Virus record (IMG/VR): IMGVR_UViG_3300031703_000026
Location: 1-35,140 of that record
Direction: 5' to 3' (one strand)
Source of the DNA: a virus
DNA length: 35,140 nucleotides
The translations under genes were made by a program, and so were the position numbers. Position 1 is the first letter of the stretch. Each line of letters begins with the position of its first letter. Below the pieces are notes generated by a model. It made no database searches, was not told the DNA's origin, and saw nothing but the letters and a program-made list of their open reading frames with translations. Of this stretch, positions 25,301 through 32,243 are shown one piece after another.

Positions 25301-28235
25301 AAATGCTACAGATAACATTATAAGTGATTTAAACTCTCAGGTATTCGCATCATCATCGTCTACTGCGACCAAATCTGATAGACAGATATTAATAACAAGT
25401 TCTGAAAGTAGTATAGTTGCCAGTAATATCATAGGAAATTCTCTATCTGATATTGGAATAACTGTTGGTACATATTCAAATACATCAGTATTAAGTTCTT
25501 CTGCTATCGCCTTCGCAGGACAAATTACAGATTCGGTCAACAACACGACTGGTCTTTCTGTCAATTTATCAAGTGATGGCAGAATGATATTCACTCACAC
25601 TGGGGTAAGTATGTCGTTTTCAGGCTCAAGTGAATTGGTATTAACTAAGATAGGACTTGTAAGGGATTACTCGAACGTAACGAGTAGTGCTAATTACAAA
25701 GCAATGCTTTGGAAATCTATTAGATACACTCCGGGATTTAACGGTAATACATTTACTGAATTCTACACTAATCTAGGATTGAACAGTGCGAGTAAATTAT
25801 GGGCAGATGATTACGAGGACAGAGGTTGGGCGGTGCTTAATAGAAGTGTCAGTCCAACAACAGTTACCGTTTTCGCTAGACAGTCAAAAGTCATTGACAC
25901 CAATTTAACAAAAAGATTAATAGTAAAAGATGGCGACAACTTCATTAATCATCAAATATATGATCCACTTAACTTAAAAATGCCAGGCTCTATTGTTTCT
26001 AAATTAGATTACGTAATATGGACTGATCCTGCGAGTTACGACACTGTTACTAGTTCTGATATCTGGTTAGATGAGAAGTTGGGCAAAATATGGTGGGACA
26101 CAGACTTAGCAAGATTCTATAGATACAACGACTATGGTGATAAGGATGGAAATTTAAACATCAATTACGTGAAGAGACACTGGGGATTATTAGTGCAAAA
26201 CTCAACAGTAGTTATAAAGAAATGGACAAAATCTAGAATCTTGCCAATCGAAACACCAATATATAATACTAAGAAATATTACGATGATGCCGCGGGTAAA
26301 GTAGTTACAGACTATTTCTATTGGTCATCGACTAGTGCTGATGTCATTGAACTTGTGATGTTGATTTCTGCTGGCGGCACTAAGAATAAATTTATACCAG
26401 TTGGTCCATCGAGTGTTCTTATTAGTAATAATGCTACTTCATATAACAGCGAGACAATACATACGACATTACATTATCAACAAGAGACTGGAATCCGTAA
26501 GGCTCACACTGATTGGGAAATGTTAGCAGAGAATTCAGATACAACTGTACCAGTCACATTCTTGAATGATATGATCGATTCTGTATCTAATCTTACAATT
26601 GAAGAGACACACACAAGTAAACTTACTGATTCTGAACTAGGCAAGGGTGTTTCGCCAGTCGGTGATGTCAACCATGCAAAAATTCTTATTTCGTGGATTG
26701 CAGGACTAGATATCGATAGTATAGTAGTTACGCTTGATAGTAACACAGTAAAAGCGAGTCATTTAAGTATCGCCGGTTCAATCTTAAAGATATCACAATC
26801 ACACTCTATGGTGAAAGGCGATGTACTGCGAGTGTATAAGATAGGAACTAAGACAGATAACTGGTTTACAAACAATACAAGTGCTAGGGGCAATTTCACT
26901 TCGGTTGTAAATACTGCGATGAGTAGTCAGTTGCTAGTAAGTGAGTATCCTAAGTACGCAGAGTATATAAACACAGATGATATTATCTTTAAACTAAGTG
27001 ATTGGTATCTAAATGACAATTACAAAACAATAGATTCATTCTCGTATGTATCGACTACTAGAAATTTTGATATGGATCTGGAGTATAAAAATGGAATAAA
27101 ATCATTTAAGTTAACACTTCCACTAGATTCAGAAAATGGCATCCCAGCACATGATGAATATTTCTTTGAAGAAGATAACATATTAAAATTGGTTAACAAA
27201 AGTGATAGTGCGTTGAATGTATCACTTGATGATATAGTGTATCCAGAACAATCATATAATGTCTATTATAATAATGCAGTCGGAATTCAAATTCAAGAAT
27301 TAATGAATATGATCAAGGATTATTCTACTACTTCTTTTATTAATAGTATATTCTTTTCTATGATAGATTATCTCTACACCGAAAAGACTTATCCTGCTTG
27401 GTTGTTTAAAACAAGTTATATAGATTTGAATTTGTATAATCGAGATCTTAAACAACATGCAGTGTATCAACGAGATAGCGAAGAAGATATATTAGAATAT
27501 ATCAGAGAAGCAAAGCCATATCATGTTAAAGTGCGAGAAATTACTCGGACTACTGCAACTAGTGATAAAGCAATACTGGCTGCAACGGTAGATGAAAAGA
27601 TGCATCTTACCTTGGGATTTGGTGAACATAGCAGATATGAAGAAACATTGTATGATGGCAATACAAGTGGCACAGCGGATACAACAGATGATATTTTTTG
27701 GGGCAACACTGGAGACCTCGACCAGGGATCACTTCTAAGATACCGACCAACACATACTGCATCTTCAACCGGATTTGATACTGGGTTCGTAAGATTTGAT
27801 GGATTGGAATCAACGATACTGAAGTTAGAAACGTACTCTGATATTATCTTTGATCGAACAACTGGTGCACCATTGTCACACTCTGAAAATATTGTTGACA
27901 CCTTATTGTATGTTTATGATATTCACGGACGAGGATATAGTATCAAAGCCACACCAGCAGGAACTATTTCAGCGTTTAATGGAACAACTCTCACTGTATC
28001 TAATCCAGGTGATTTTGATGAAACAGTGTCGAATGCTGATAAGAAAATGATAGCCCTACAAAAAGCCAATAGTTCAGACATGGAATTCATGTTATACGAG
28101 AATTTCGATTTTGCGAGTGAAGTGATGACAATCAGTGATAGAATGTTATACAACAACACAGTGCATGAATTTGTAGACGGAAGTATAGTATATGTACTTG
28201 ATACTCCTTCACCAATAGTTTTACAAGACTTATAG
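19362..28235 (+). CDS. Giant baseplate wedge/structural protein in the gp7 position
   Basis: A 2957-residue protein directly after gp6, where T4 has gp7 (1032 residues). The N-terminus (YDFLPSHLKNDELE, FSTGEMEKTKAFVGRKEKG, NDIYLSYPEQ) and the C-terminal block PAWLFKTSYIDL followed by YIREAKPYHVKVRE are patterns I associate with the large post-gp6 structural proteins of marine T4-like phages. Residues about 1640-2100 form a S/T-rich repeated region: first strands around GT-V-P and IDGTT, then tandem units resembling the flagellar hook 'IN' motif. No protease or enzyme motif was seen. It probably forms wedge arms and baseplate periphery. Equivalence with gp7 is by position and uncertain in sequence. 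Confidence 0.7.
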   Translation: MAKKIYDFLPSHLKNDELETIFETTLDRVFSTGEMEKTKAFVGRKEKGIYNSNDIYLSYPEQAYARDNYGLEPTFSNQDATDNVFYDDLLNAMYNKGALTNDHRRLFKSTLDTVSLPIDIDKFVNYSMYYWIEPGFTTDTSKQMSTKKHYITIDKGNDDFWSSNNSWYHHDDIKNLIANGDSAFMSQALRPIIEFDKNIELSTTSVATTVASSFTVPTFKSYDSTGTTQLADIKIFHYVTSTNYALDSVLVFPMENLEPVGPKKMTGDYQSEFVFKIDLNETSTYLYDNVTYKKLYIKSTFDYRNLRQEIGDSIALTDIELLQSAKNLNTIDLYVDGQKQINNYVYNSNTNIISMDESVSGNVYVDYCTALPVVYDGATVFQRINPAVEYNVDNKPYYSTEENPVDLPYSLVYEHLVRILETVPALTGSPISNNNYRTSGTNTDKLRHANQGSVLIRNTVDVKEAYFALTRDDYDPIKATEFLSGAYSGYKNKLLTTIIAILESSTNDTKTDLQLLDEAISIISLGKHKSVSIFRDSGMMNFGENQSHYETLDIIVTVGATEQRMPSFINTILNDKDIVVILNGITKKLRVDYTLSSGATEITFKSVLTAADKLTIRHYTNIKETYIPPSATSLGIAPVYIPRIITDTEYSSPVSFIQGHDGSLVPTFGTRIDNILLTFETLIFNNLPDNNSTKVSSMNYGLYGTAITEYSNVEKKYIMYPFFKKWMMRNSIDNLDNTEFDDVDYKTWNYRAKDETISGHWRGQLINAYGTDRPIQEPWKALKLSQKPTGFDTTYGTDYTLVSFWTTLISTNFLDCPVPVWDISNAPTTADIGKLKSPSDLFFNSSIPSSDTTMSQAWEFGDNSPVELAWTRSSEFAFAEFTLMLLSSPFEVMYNYNTEIKEIIKYSNKNEGIDTDVVLADKDKYSFKLGSKLGGFVNNFKLQSENNSLSNSRFSEIPTDNYDLIVHAGVPNRSEFFSAIVLEKVSLDSPYPVYSHATAVHSTKFYVKDDIVLNTGDSKYYKRKTTGISTKESAGIITFDYSSWTLISQPKTSKFGFQVHGYDEINPTFYSMGWDKSSGKKVFSTAGEKLALKQWQSGEYYRLDSYVLWNDTPYVCLTNHTATSLFDDNVKDWKAVVEWPTTNKTNANGYKELVDDTIKNYNYGDILETVDDVAHLIMGYQHYLKLVGWEFTDTEQSGDIIDWENLLYKFLDWQTEQHSVGDFITLTPLLTGGSFNATYGVASVATETFKNFYRVVDSSGRLIPSTELDFHTDGAKLSFTSNVSIYGMKIDVRDIEHAFVVDRIDSYDDVIYDPHTHTRNLRMQIDCNRTVDWDGTMSVDGYLIHDNKLIPNFDTMIEETRHYRNTIVDQGLSIVNKLKSNHMGYTTRSYLSNHGIERESQLEFYKGFLSHKGTNSSINRIVNKNSNFKDIKHSDIWAVKLSDYGHESTNLVMTKDVVVNDMISDPFLIEYENITKTFVTETSKPTIAIKTAGYVDATDVNYITNTQSDLVNLSTSTNTLYEGDTAWVQFDPDRDWDVVRLSEVAEISYVGETADNQLYIGMINEIESTFIDKAIYLKISGAEIDPTIDGYYLLAANGTKTVSSSTIYEYLVYEEDFEPVIVEIDSSTTNSIFVPTNADSGIEAIGSVSNPVFTNSDILVVDGTSFTYTPASASTSGISILGTVANPTVSEGEQARFVIYNNGGLVENAQTTVTFTGTVAPTTSVFAGLYNDQVTIDGTTLTVDYSSSAGISLTSSATKSSTLTTGNTVAIDGTTKTVAPLTLTGTVTAPVMTATKPLSINGQVVTLTNGDTLAEIITAINGTSTIVLASNSGTNELVLTTSSPELNMSGSALQDLGLSTTTLYYDSKLDNLVSELNTISNIICLISGSNMTITSSGTSMIISGTALSELGITAGSYEANSSPTTTSVVSQINALNILGVSAAVVTGTIKITSTNHNLDIVEVTVGAMGRLGYATTTVAVNATDNIISDLNSQVFASSSSTATKSDRQILITSSESSIVASNIIGNSLSDIGITVGTYSNTSVLSSSAIAFAGQITDSVNNTTGLSVNLSSDGRMIFTHTGVSMSFSGSSELVLTKIGLVRDYSNVTSSANYKAMLWKSIRYTPGFNGNTFTEFYTNLGLNSASKLWADDYEDRGWAVLNRSVSPTTVTVFARQSKVIDTNLTKRLIVKDGDNFINHQIYDPLNLKMPGSIVSKLDYVIWTDPASYDTVTSSDIWLDEKLGKIWWDTDLARFYRYNDYGDKDGNLNINYVKRHWGLLVQNSTVVIKKWTKSRILPIETPIYNTKKYYDDAAGKVVTDYFYWSSTSADVIELVMLISAGGTKNKFIPVGPSSVLISNNATSYNSETIHTTLHYQQETGIRKAHTDWEMLAENSDTTVPVTFLNDMIDSVSNLTIEETHTSKLTDSELGKGVSPVGDVNHAKILISWIAGLDIDSIVVTLDSNTVKASHLSIAGSILKISQSHSMVKGDVLRVYKIGTKTDNWFTNNTSARGNFTSVVNTAMSSQLLVSEYPKYAEYINTDDIIFKLSDWYLNDNYKTIDSFSYVSTTRNFDMDLEYKNGIKSFKLTLPLDSENGIPAHDEYFFEEDNILKLVNKSDSALNVSLDDIVYPEQSYNVYYNNAVGIQIQELMNMIKDYSTTSFINSIFFSMIDYLYTEKTYPAWLFKTSYIDLNLYNRDLKQHAVYQRDSEEDILEYIREAKPYHVKVREITRTTATSDKAILAATVDEKMHLTLGFGEHSRYEETLYDGNTSGTADTTDDIFWGNTGDLDQGSLLRYRPTHTASSTGFDTGFVRFDGLESTILKLETYSDIIFDRTTGAPLSHSENIVDTLLYVYDIHGRGYSIKATPAGTISAFNGTTLTVSNPGDFDETVSNADKKMIALQKANSSDMEFMLYENFDFASEVMTISDRMLYNNTVHEFVDGSIVYVLDTPSPIVLQDL
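24290..25670 (+). repeat. Diverged protein repeats with flagellar hook-like IN motif inside the giant gene
   Basis: Residues about 1640-2100 of the giant protein contain several diverged tandem units, best seen from about residue 1800. Each has a pattern like V-EIITAIN----I-LAS-----LVLTTSS-ELNMSG-ALQDLGL-T, repeated with SALSELGIT, MGRLGYATT, SLSDIGITVGTY and VLTKIGL endings. The order 'DLGIT, linker, helix with IN, strand, ITS strand' is that of the Flagellin_IN motif of FliD/FlgL. Nucleotide identity between units is low, so duplication is old. Surrounding sequence is not repetitive. Confidence 0.55.
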
Positions 28236-28261
28236 TGTAACTTATCATCTTTGATGAAAAG

Positions 28262-28285
28262 CATAAATACAATGTAAGATAAATA
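28262..28285 (+). promoter_or_regulatory. Tandem late promoter boxes before the fibre-like genes
   Basis: GATAAATA (28278-28285) lies 31 nt before the start at 28316, with a second close match, CATAAATA, at 28262-28269. They lie in the 80-nt gap after the giant gene, just past a weak TCATC-TTT-GATGA hairpin (28245-28257). They probably drive a separate late transcript for the three structural genes that follow. Confidence 0.65.
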
Positions 28286-28315
28286 TAATAAAGACTCAAC
28301 CAAAGAGACGAATAA

Positions 28316-28996
28316 ATGTTTAATGACAAAATAGACTCACAAGTAATCGGTACACTGAAAATCTACGATAAAGATAGTGGAGAAATGCTTGTGCAAAAGA
28401 AAAATGCAATACACCCTGGAAACATGGCGTATGTTCTTGCATCGGCACTTGCAGGCACGCCAACAAGTGTGAATAGTGCTGGTACTACTGGACCAAGTAT
28501 CAATTGGATGGCGTTTGGTAACGGAGGAAGTGTATCTACTACTACACTTTCATATAAGTCACCAAGAGTATCTACAATATATGATACTCAATCGATAATA
28601 GCGAGTAGTTCGTCATTATATTCGCCGAAGTATGAACAAGAGATATTAGCAGTTGGTAAAACTGTATCTTATCCAGGGCAGCCGTTAGACGGTGACCTAA
28701 AAGTGCCAAACAACACAGCAAAAGTGAAATTTAGTGTGGAAGTATCTCACGCAAAATACGCCGCCGATGCACGTCAAGGTAGCGAACTTATACCAGCGAG
28801 TGATAGTTCGACTGATACCACCGCAGTAGCCGCTTTTACCTTCGATGAAATTGGATTATTATCTGGTGTCACTAATGCGGGTGTATTAGAAAAAGAAAAA
28901 ACATTAATGTTAACACATGTGACTTTCCATCCTGTGTTGTTGGCAGCAAATCGAACGATTGTAATTGACTACACGATTACAATTCAAATTAGTTAA
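28316..28996 (+). CDS. Virion structural protein, probable baseplate/fibre attachment protein
   Basis: A 226-residue protein opening with LKIYDKDSGEMLVQKKNAIHPGNM, a strand-rich start, and closing with FDEIGLLSG, then KTLMLTHVTFHPVLLAANRTIVIDYTITIQ. That closing block is a recurrent end of short tail-fibre or baseplate decoration proteins in marine T4-like phages. It lies where T4 has the gp8-gp12 peripheral baseplate genes, but it does not resemble T4 gp8. It has its own late boxes and precedes two fibre-like genes. A structural role is likely; the specific function is unknown. Confidence 0.55.
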   Translation: MFNDKIDSQVIGTLKIYDKDSGEMLVQKKNAIHPGNMAYVLASALAGTPTSVNSAGTTGPSINWMAFGNGGSVSTTTLSYKSPRVSTIYDTQSIIASSSSLYSPKYEQEILAVGKTVSYPGQPLDGDLKVPNNTAKVKFSVEVSHAKYAADARQGSELIPASDSSTDTTAVAAFTFDEIGLLSGVTNAGVLEKEKTLMLTHVTFHPVLLAANRTIVIDYTITIQIS

Positions 28997-29013
28997 AATT
29001 TAGGAGTATAACA

Positions 29014-29925
29014 ATGGCTTCAGGCTCAACAATACATAACGCGGATTTAAGCAGTCTTCGTAACAAGATGAATACAATACTGAACGGGACTGGAGTACTG
29101 GGTGGTTATAACCAATCACACTCTGTCGCGGCAAACCCGGTATCAGGTGCATTAATTGATGATTCGTACTTAGATTCACTTCATAGTGCGGCTACAAAGA
29201 TAGCAAATTTTTACAACATATCAAATCCATTCACTGCGGTAAACGCAGGAACAGTGGTAAACTGGTCACATTACGGAAGTAGTGCAGCCTCATTTGAATC
29301 TTCAATCAACTCAAGATTCGTTGCGCCATGGTCATATGCGACTGGATGGGACACTAGTGTTCAGAATGAAACATCTCAAACTGTATCTAACTGGAACGGT
29401 TCGCGCATACAAATAGTACGCACTACATTTACTTCAACAGCAGTTATGGACGCATGGTTCGCCGCGGGTGGCGAAATTCGAGTTTCAGCATCACATAGTG
29501 ATACAACTTCTAATCAACAAGGAACTTCTTGGGAACAACTTGCTAGTGAAATGGGAACATATAAAATCTCAGCAAACGCTACAGTAACTAATACAGATAC
29601 ATCTACTAATAAAAAGTATTCAGATTTAACTGGCAGTTACGTACTTGTCAAGCGCGAATATGCAAATGACTCTGATTACAGTGCTAACCAAATTACAATC
29701 CATGCATACAAGTCTGGTACATCTATTTACGTGAAGACTACATTAAACGATGCTCACGTGGCTCGTACAGGTGGTGGCTCAGGTTATAATGGTGCATGGT
29801 CGTGGACTGGTACTGACTCTGTTCCTGGAACATCAACAGTAACAGTTGCGTCACTTAGAATGACGAACCCTGCTGGTTCTGTTAGTATTGCAAATCCATC
29901 ATTTACTGTAACAGACAATCTATAA
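29014..29925 (+). CDS. Fibre-like virion structural protein, first of a paralogous pair
   Basis: A 303-residue protein rich in S, T, N and aromatic residues, with no enzyme motif. It has a short helical N-terminal part (LSSLRNKMNTILNG) and a beta-rich body. A central WFAAGGEIRVSAS block (about residues 149-161) followed by TSWEQLASEMGTYK is repeated in the next gene as FFNAGGEIRFDAV and VDWQTLLSDIATVK. The C-terminus ends in strands with W-WTGTDSVPGTSTVTVASL, also echoed in the neighbour. AGGAG precedes the start. I infer a tail or baseplate fibre, possibly receptor-facing. Confidence 0.55.
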   Translation: MASGSTIHNADLSSLRNKMNTILNGTGVLGGYNQSHSVAANPVSGALIDDSYLDSLHSAATKIANFYNISNPFTAVNAGTVVNWSHYGSSAASFESSINSRFVAPWSYATGWDTSVQNETSQTVSNWNGSRIQIVRTTFTSTAVMDAWFAAGGEIRVSASHSDTTSNQQGTSWEQLASEMGTYKISANATVTNTDTSTNKKYSDLTGSYVLVKREYANDSDYSANQITIHAYKSGTSIYVKTTLNDAHVARTGGGSGYNGAWSWTGTDSVPGTSTVTVASLRMTNPAGSVSIANPSFTVTDNL

Positions 29926-29945
29926 TCTGTGTTAGCGAGAGATAG

Positions 29946-30917
29946 ATGTCTATACCGCAAAGCTATAATTTAGGAGGTAAAATTCGTGCTTCGGATTTTA
30001 ATCTCTTTGCTAACGATATAAATGACATTGTAGGTACTGGCACAAACGATTCGGGTTATGGTCAAGGTCATCTCGTTGTTACCAACGCTGTAGTAGGCGC
30101 ATCAGTAACAGCATCATTGTGGGATGAACTCTTGACTTCAATCAAGTATGTTGCCAGACACCAAGGAACATCAATAACAACTCCAACTAACACATCAGAT
30201 GCTAGTTGGCCATCGCCTACTCGGCTCATTGAAATATTCCCAACACTTACGGCTGATATAGCAACTATTGTATCTAATAAATTGAATAGCAGTTTATCGT
30301 ATATGACCATAAATGCTAATAAGATTTCATCATCAGAGACTTACATAGATCCACTTGATGGCATTCCTAACTGGACATCAGCATCTCAAGTGTTCTACGA
30401 AGCAAATATAACATACCCAAATGCCAATGCACGTAGACACTTTTTTAATGCGGGTGGCGAAATAAGATTTGATGCTGTGCTTAGTGGGGTAGATGGCTCT
30501 CATGCACAGAGTGTAGATTGGCAAACATTGTTGAGTGACATCGCCACTGTAAAAATGGGACATACTGCAACTGAGAGTTCAGCAAGTGTCGGCACTCCTG
30601 GTGTAGGATTCAATAATCTTACTACAAGTTATACATTAGTATATACAAAGGGTGGCACTGGAAATTATTCTGGCAACCAATTGAACGTTCACGCAAAACT
30701 TAATGGCACTACGGGCATTGACTTTAAACTCGCTTTCGATGAAATTTATCCCGCCGCAACTGGAACATGGAGTAACCCACCTGATAGTGGACCTTGGACT
30801 GGCACGGACTATGTTGCTGGATTACTAACTGTCACATTAGATGAACTTAGTCCGTCTGATTCACCGGATGGAGTGTCTCTTCCATCACCAACTTATTCAC
30901 ACATTTCTCAACTATAA
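29946..30917 (+). CDS. Fibre-like virion structural protein, second of a paralogous pair
   Basis: A 323-residue paralogue of the preceding protein. They share the N-terminal layout (SDFNLFANDINDIVGTG in the helical start), the central FFNAGGEIRF block (residues about 166-175), the W-LLSDIAT helix, and a C-terminal GPWTGTDYVAGLLTVTL end. The region between is diverged, as expected if the two evolved different surfaces. A purine-rich GAGAGATAG is the ribosome site, 20 nt after the previous stop. It is the last gene before the sigma70-like promoter at 30921. A structural fibre function is inferred from composition and position. Confidence 0.55.
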   Translation: MSIPQSYNLGGKIRASDFNLFANDINDIVGTGTNDSGYGQGHLVVTNAVVGASVTASLWDELLTSIKYVARHQGTSITTPTNTSDASWPSPTRLIEIFPTLTADIATIVSNKLNSSLSYMTINANKISSSETYIDPLDGIPNWTSASQVFYEANITYPNANARRHFFNAGGEIRFDAVLSGVDGSHAQSVDWQTLLSDIATVKMGHTATESSASVGTPGVGFNNLTTSYTLVYTKGGTGNYSGNQLNVHAKLNGTTGIDFKLAFDEIYPAATGTWSNPPDSGPWTGTDYVAGLLTVTLDELSPSDSPDGVSLPSPTYSHISQL

Positions 30918-30920
30918 GAC

Positions 30921-30949
30921 TTGACTTTTAGGGCATTTTGCTGTATTAT
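30921..30949 (+). promoter_or_regulatory. Sigma70-like promoter of the glycosyltransferase cassette
   Basis: TTGACT (30921-30926), a 17-nt spacer and TATTAT (30944-30949), in the 55-nt gap before the start at 30973. The -35 matches the promoters at 1428-1456 and 5935-5964 exactly. No T4 late box is present. This suggests expression with the host-sigma class, not with the structural genes upstream. Confidence 0.65.
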
Positions 30950-30972
30950 TAATACTAATATAGGAGAAAACC

Positions 30973-31368
30973 ATGACAGTCATTACCAACGAAGCAGGCG
31001 TTATACAGCCTTCAGATGAAGATTTAAAACGACTAGAGAAAGCGTTAGACTTTTCTAACACTATGAAGACGTTTAATCTATCAAAAAACAACCTCAAAGT
31101 TAAAACACAAAACTTACTTAGTTACAGTACTTCAGGTGGCTCGTTCTCCGTTGACCAATCATTAATATCTTTTATGAACTTTGTGGTTTCAAGTGGTAAA
31201 ACTGAAATCTCATTGCTTGATAAAAATGATATCCCAATTCGCATAGAAGATACTGAAAAGTTTCTAGATGAAGTCTCAAGTTTATATTTTGAAGTAGTGA
31301 ATGATTACTACAATGAATATCAACAACTCCGTAGTTCACGCAAAATAGAAAAAGTCTTAGAGATTTAA
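30973..31368 (+). CDS. Conserved-looking protein of unknown function
   Basis: A 131-residue soluble protein with no recognised domain. The N-terminus (about residues 13-40) is helical and charged, the middle has a S/T/G-rich strand region, and residues about 75-131 form a strand plus two helices (KFLDEVSSLYFEVVNDYYNEYQQLRSS). AGGAG 5 nt before the ATG supports the start. It is the first gene behind the sigma70-like promoter and ends 2 nt before the first glycosyltransferase, so it is probably co-expressed with the modification genes, perhaps as an adaptor. Function unknown. Confidence 0.6.
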   Translation: MTVITNEAGVIQPSDEDLKRLEKALDFSNTMKTFNLSKNNLKVKTQNLLSYSTSGGSFSVDQSLISFMNFVVSSGKTEISLLDKNDIPIRIEDTEKFLDEVSSLYFEVVNDYYNEYQQLRSSRKIEKVLEI

Positions 31369-31370
31369 AT

Positions 31371-32243
31371 ATGAGTAAGGGTATAATAATATTTGCTCAA
31401 AATAATGAGTACGTTAACTATGCTGAAACTGCCTGCGCGTGTGCAGGTTTTGCCAGAAAGAATCTTTCGTTGTTTGATGAAATTTGTCTAATCACTAATA
31501 CTGAAACATTAGAGCAAAATGAAACATTAATCAATGAATATTTTGACAGAATAATTGTTACTGATTCTTTTCAACCTGACAATATAAGACTGTTTAAAGA
31601 CACTCCAGATAAGACAGAATACGCATCCTTCAAGAACATGTCTAGGTCCGAAGTATACGAACTCTCACCGTATGATGAGACATTGGTCATCGATGGCGAT
31701 TACTTCATCATGAATGATGTATTGGACCAAGTATGGAATAGTGTCAATGATGTTATGATTAATTGTCATTATCGAGATGTATCTGGGAGACACGCAGAGC
31801 ATATAGAATACATTGATAACTTTAGTATTCCAATGTATTGGGCAACTGTTGTATATTTTAAAAAATCTGATTACGCGGCAAGTCTATTCACGCTAATAAG
31901 TCACATAAAACATAATTACAAGTATTACTATTACCTGTATAACTGTAGTGGTTCATTGTATCGTAATGACTTTGCATTCTCGATGGCACTTCATATACTA
32001 AATGGTAGTGTGGCATTTGATGTACCTGCGTTGCCAATTACATATCTCAACAACAGTTTTGACATTGATGATATCTTTCGAGTTAATTCTCATAACGATA
32101 TTATAATGTATTGCGCGGACGCAGAAAGAATTACAGATCATATTCTAACAAGATTCACAAATACTGATTTGCATATTATGAACAAGAAGGCGATAGCACG
32201 ATTTATTGATGACTTCTTATTGTACGGAGAAAAAGTAAAATGA
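31371..32243 (+). CDS. GT-A fold glycosyltransferase-like protein, copy 1
   Basis: A 290-residue protein with a nucleotide-sugar transferase layout: an N-terminal strand-turn MSKGIIIFAQNNEYVNYAE, a strand ending at LITNTET, then VIDGDYFI with the metal-binding D108-x-D110 (DxD), preceded by SPYDETL. It is a paralogue of the next protein, which shares MSKG-I-IAQN, the YDET-DxD block and the NFT/VVYFKKS strand. The family resembles GT8-like or other GT-A enzymes; donor and acceptor are unknown. No signal peptide or membrane anchor, so cytoplasmic. Its stop overlaps the next start (ATGA). The GDY in place of the SDM of its paralogue suggests divergence. Confidence 0.65.
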   Translation: MSKGIIIFAQNNEYVNYAETACACAGFARKNLSLFDEICLITNTETLEQNETLINEYFDRIIVTDSFQPDNIRLFKDTPDKTEYASFKNMSRSEVYELSPYDETLVIDGDYFIMNDVLDQVWNSVNDVMINCHYRDVSGRHAEHIEYIDNFSIPMYWATVVYFKKSDYAASLFTLISHIKHNYKYYYYLYNCSGSLYRNDFAFSMALHILNGSVAFDVPALPITYLNNSFDIDDIFRVNSHNDIIMYCADAERITDHILTRFTNTDLHIMNKKAIARFIDDFLLYGEKVK

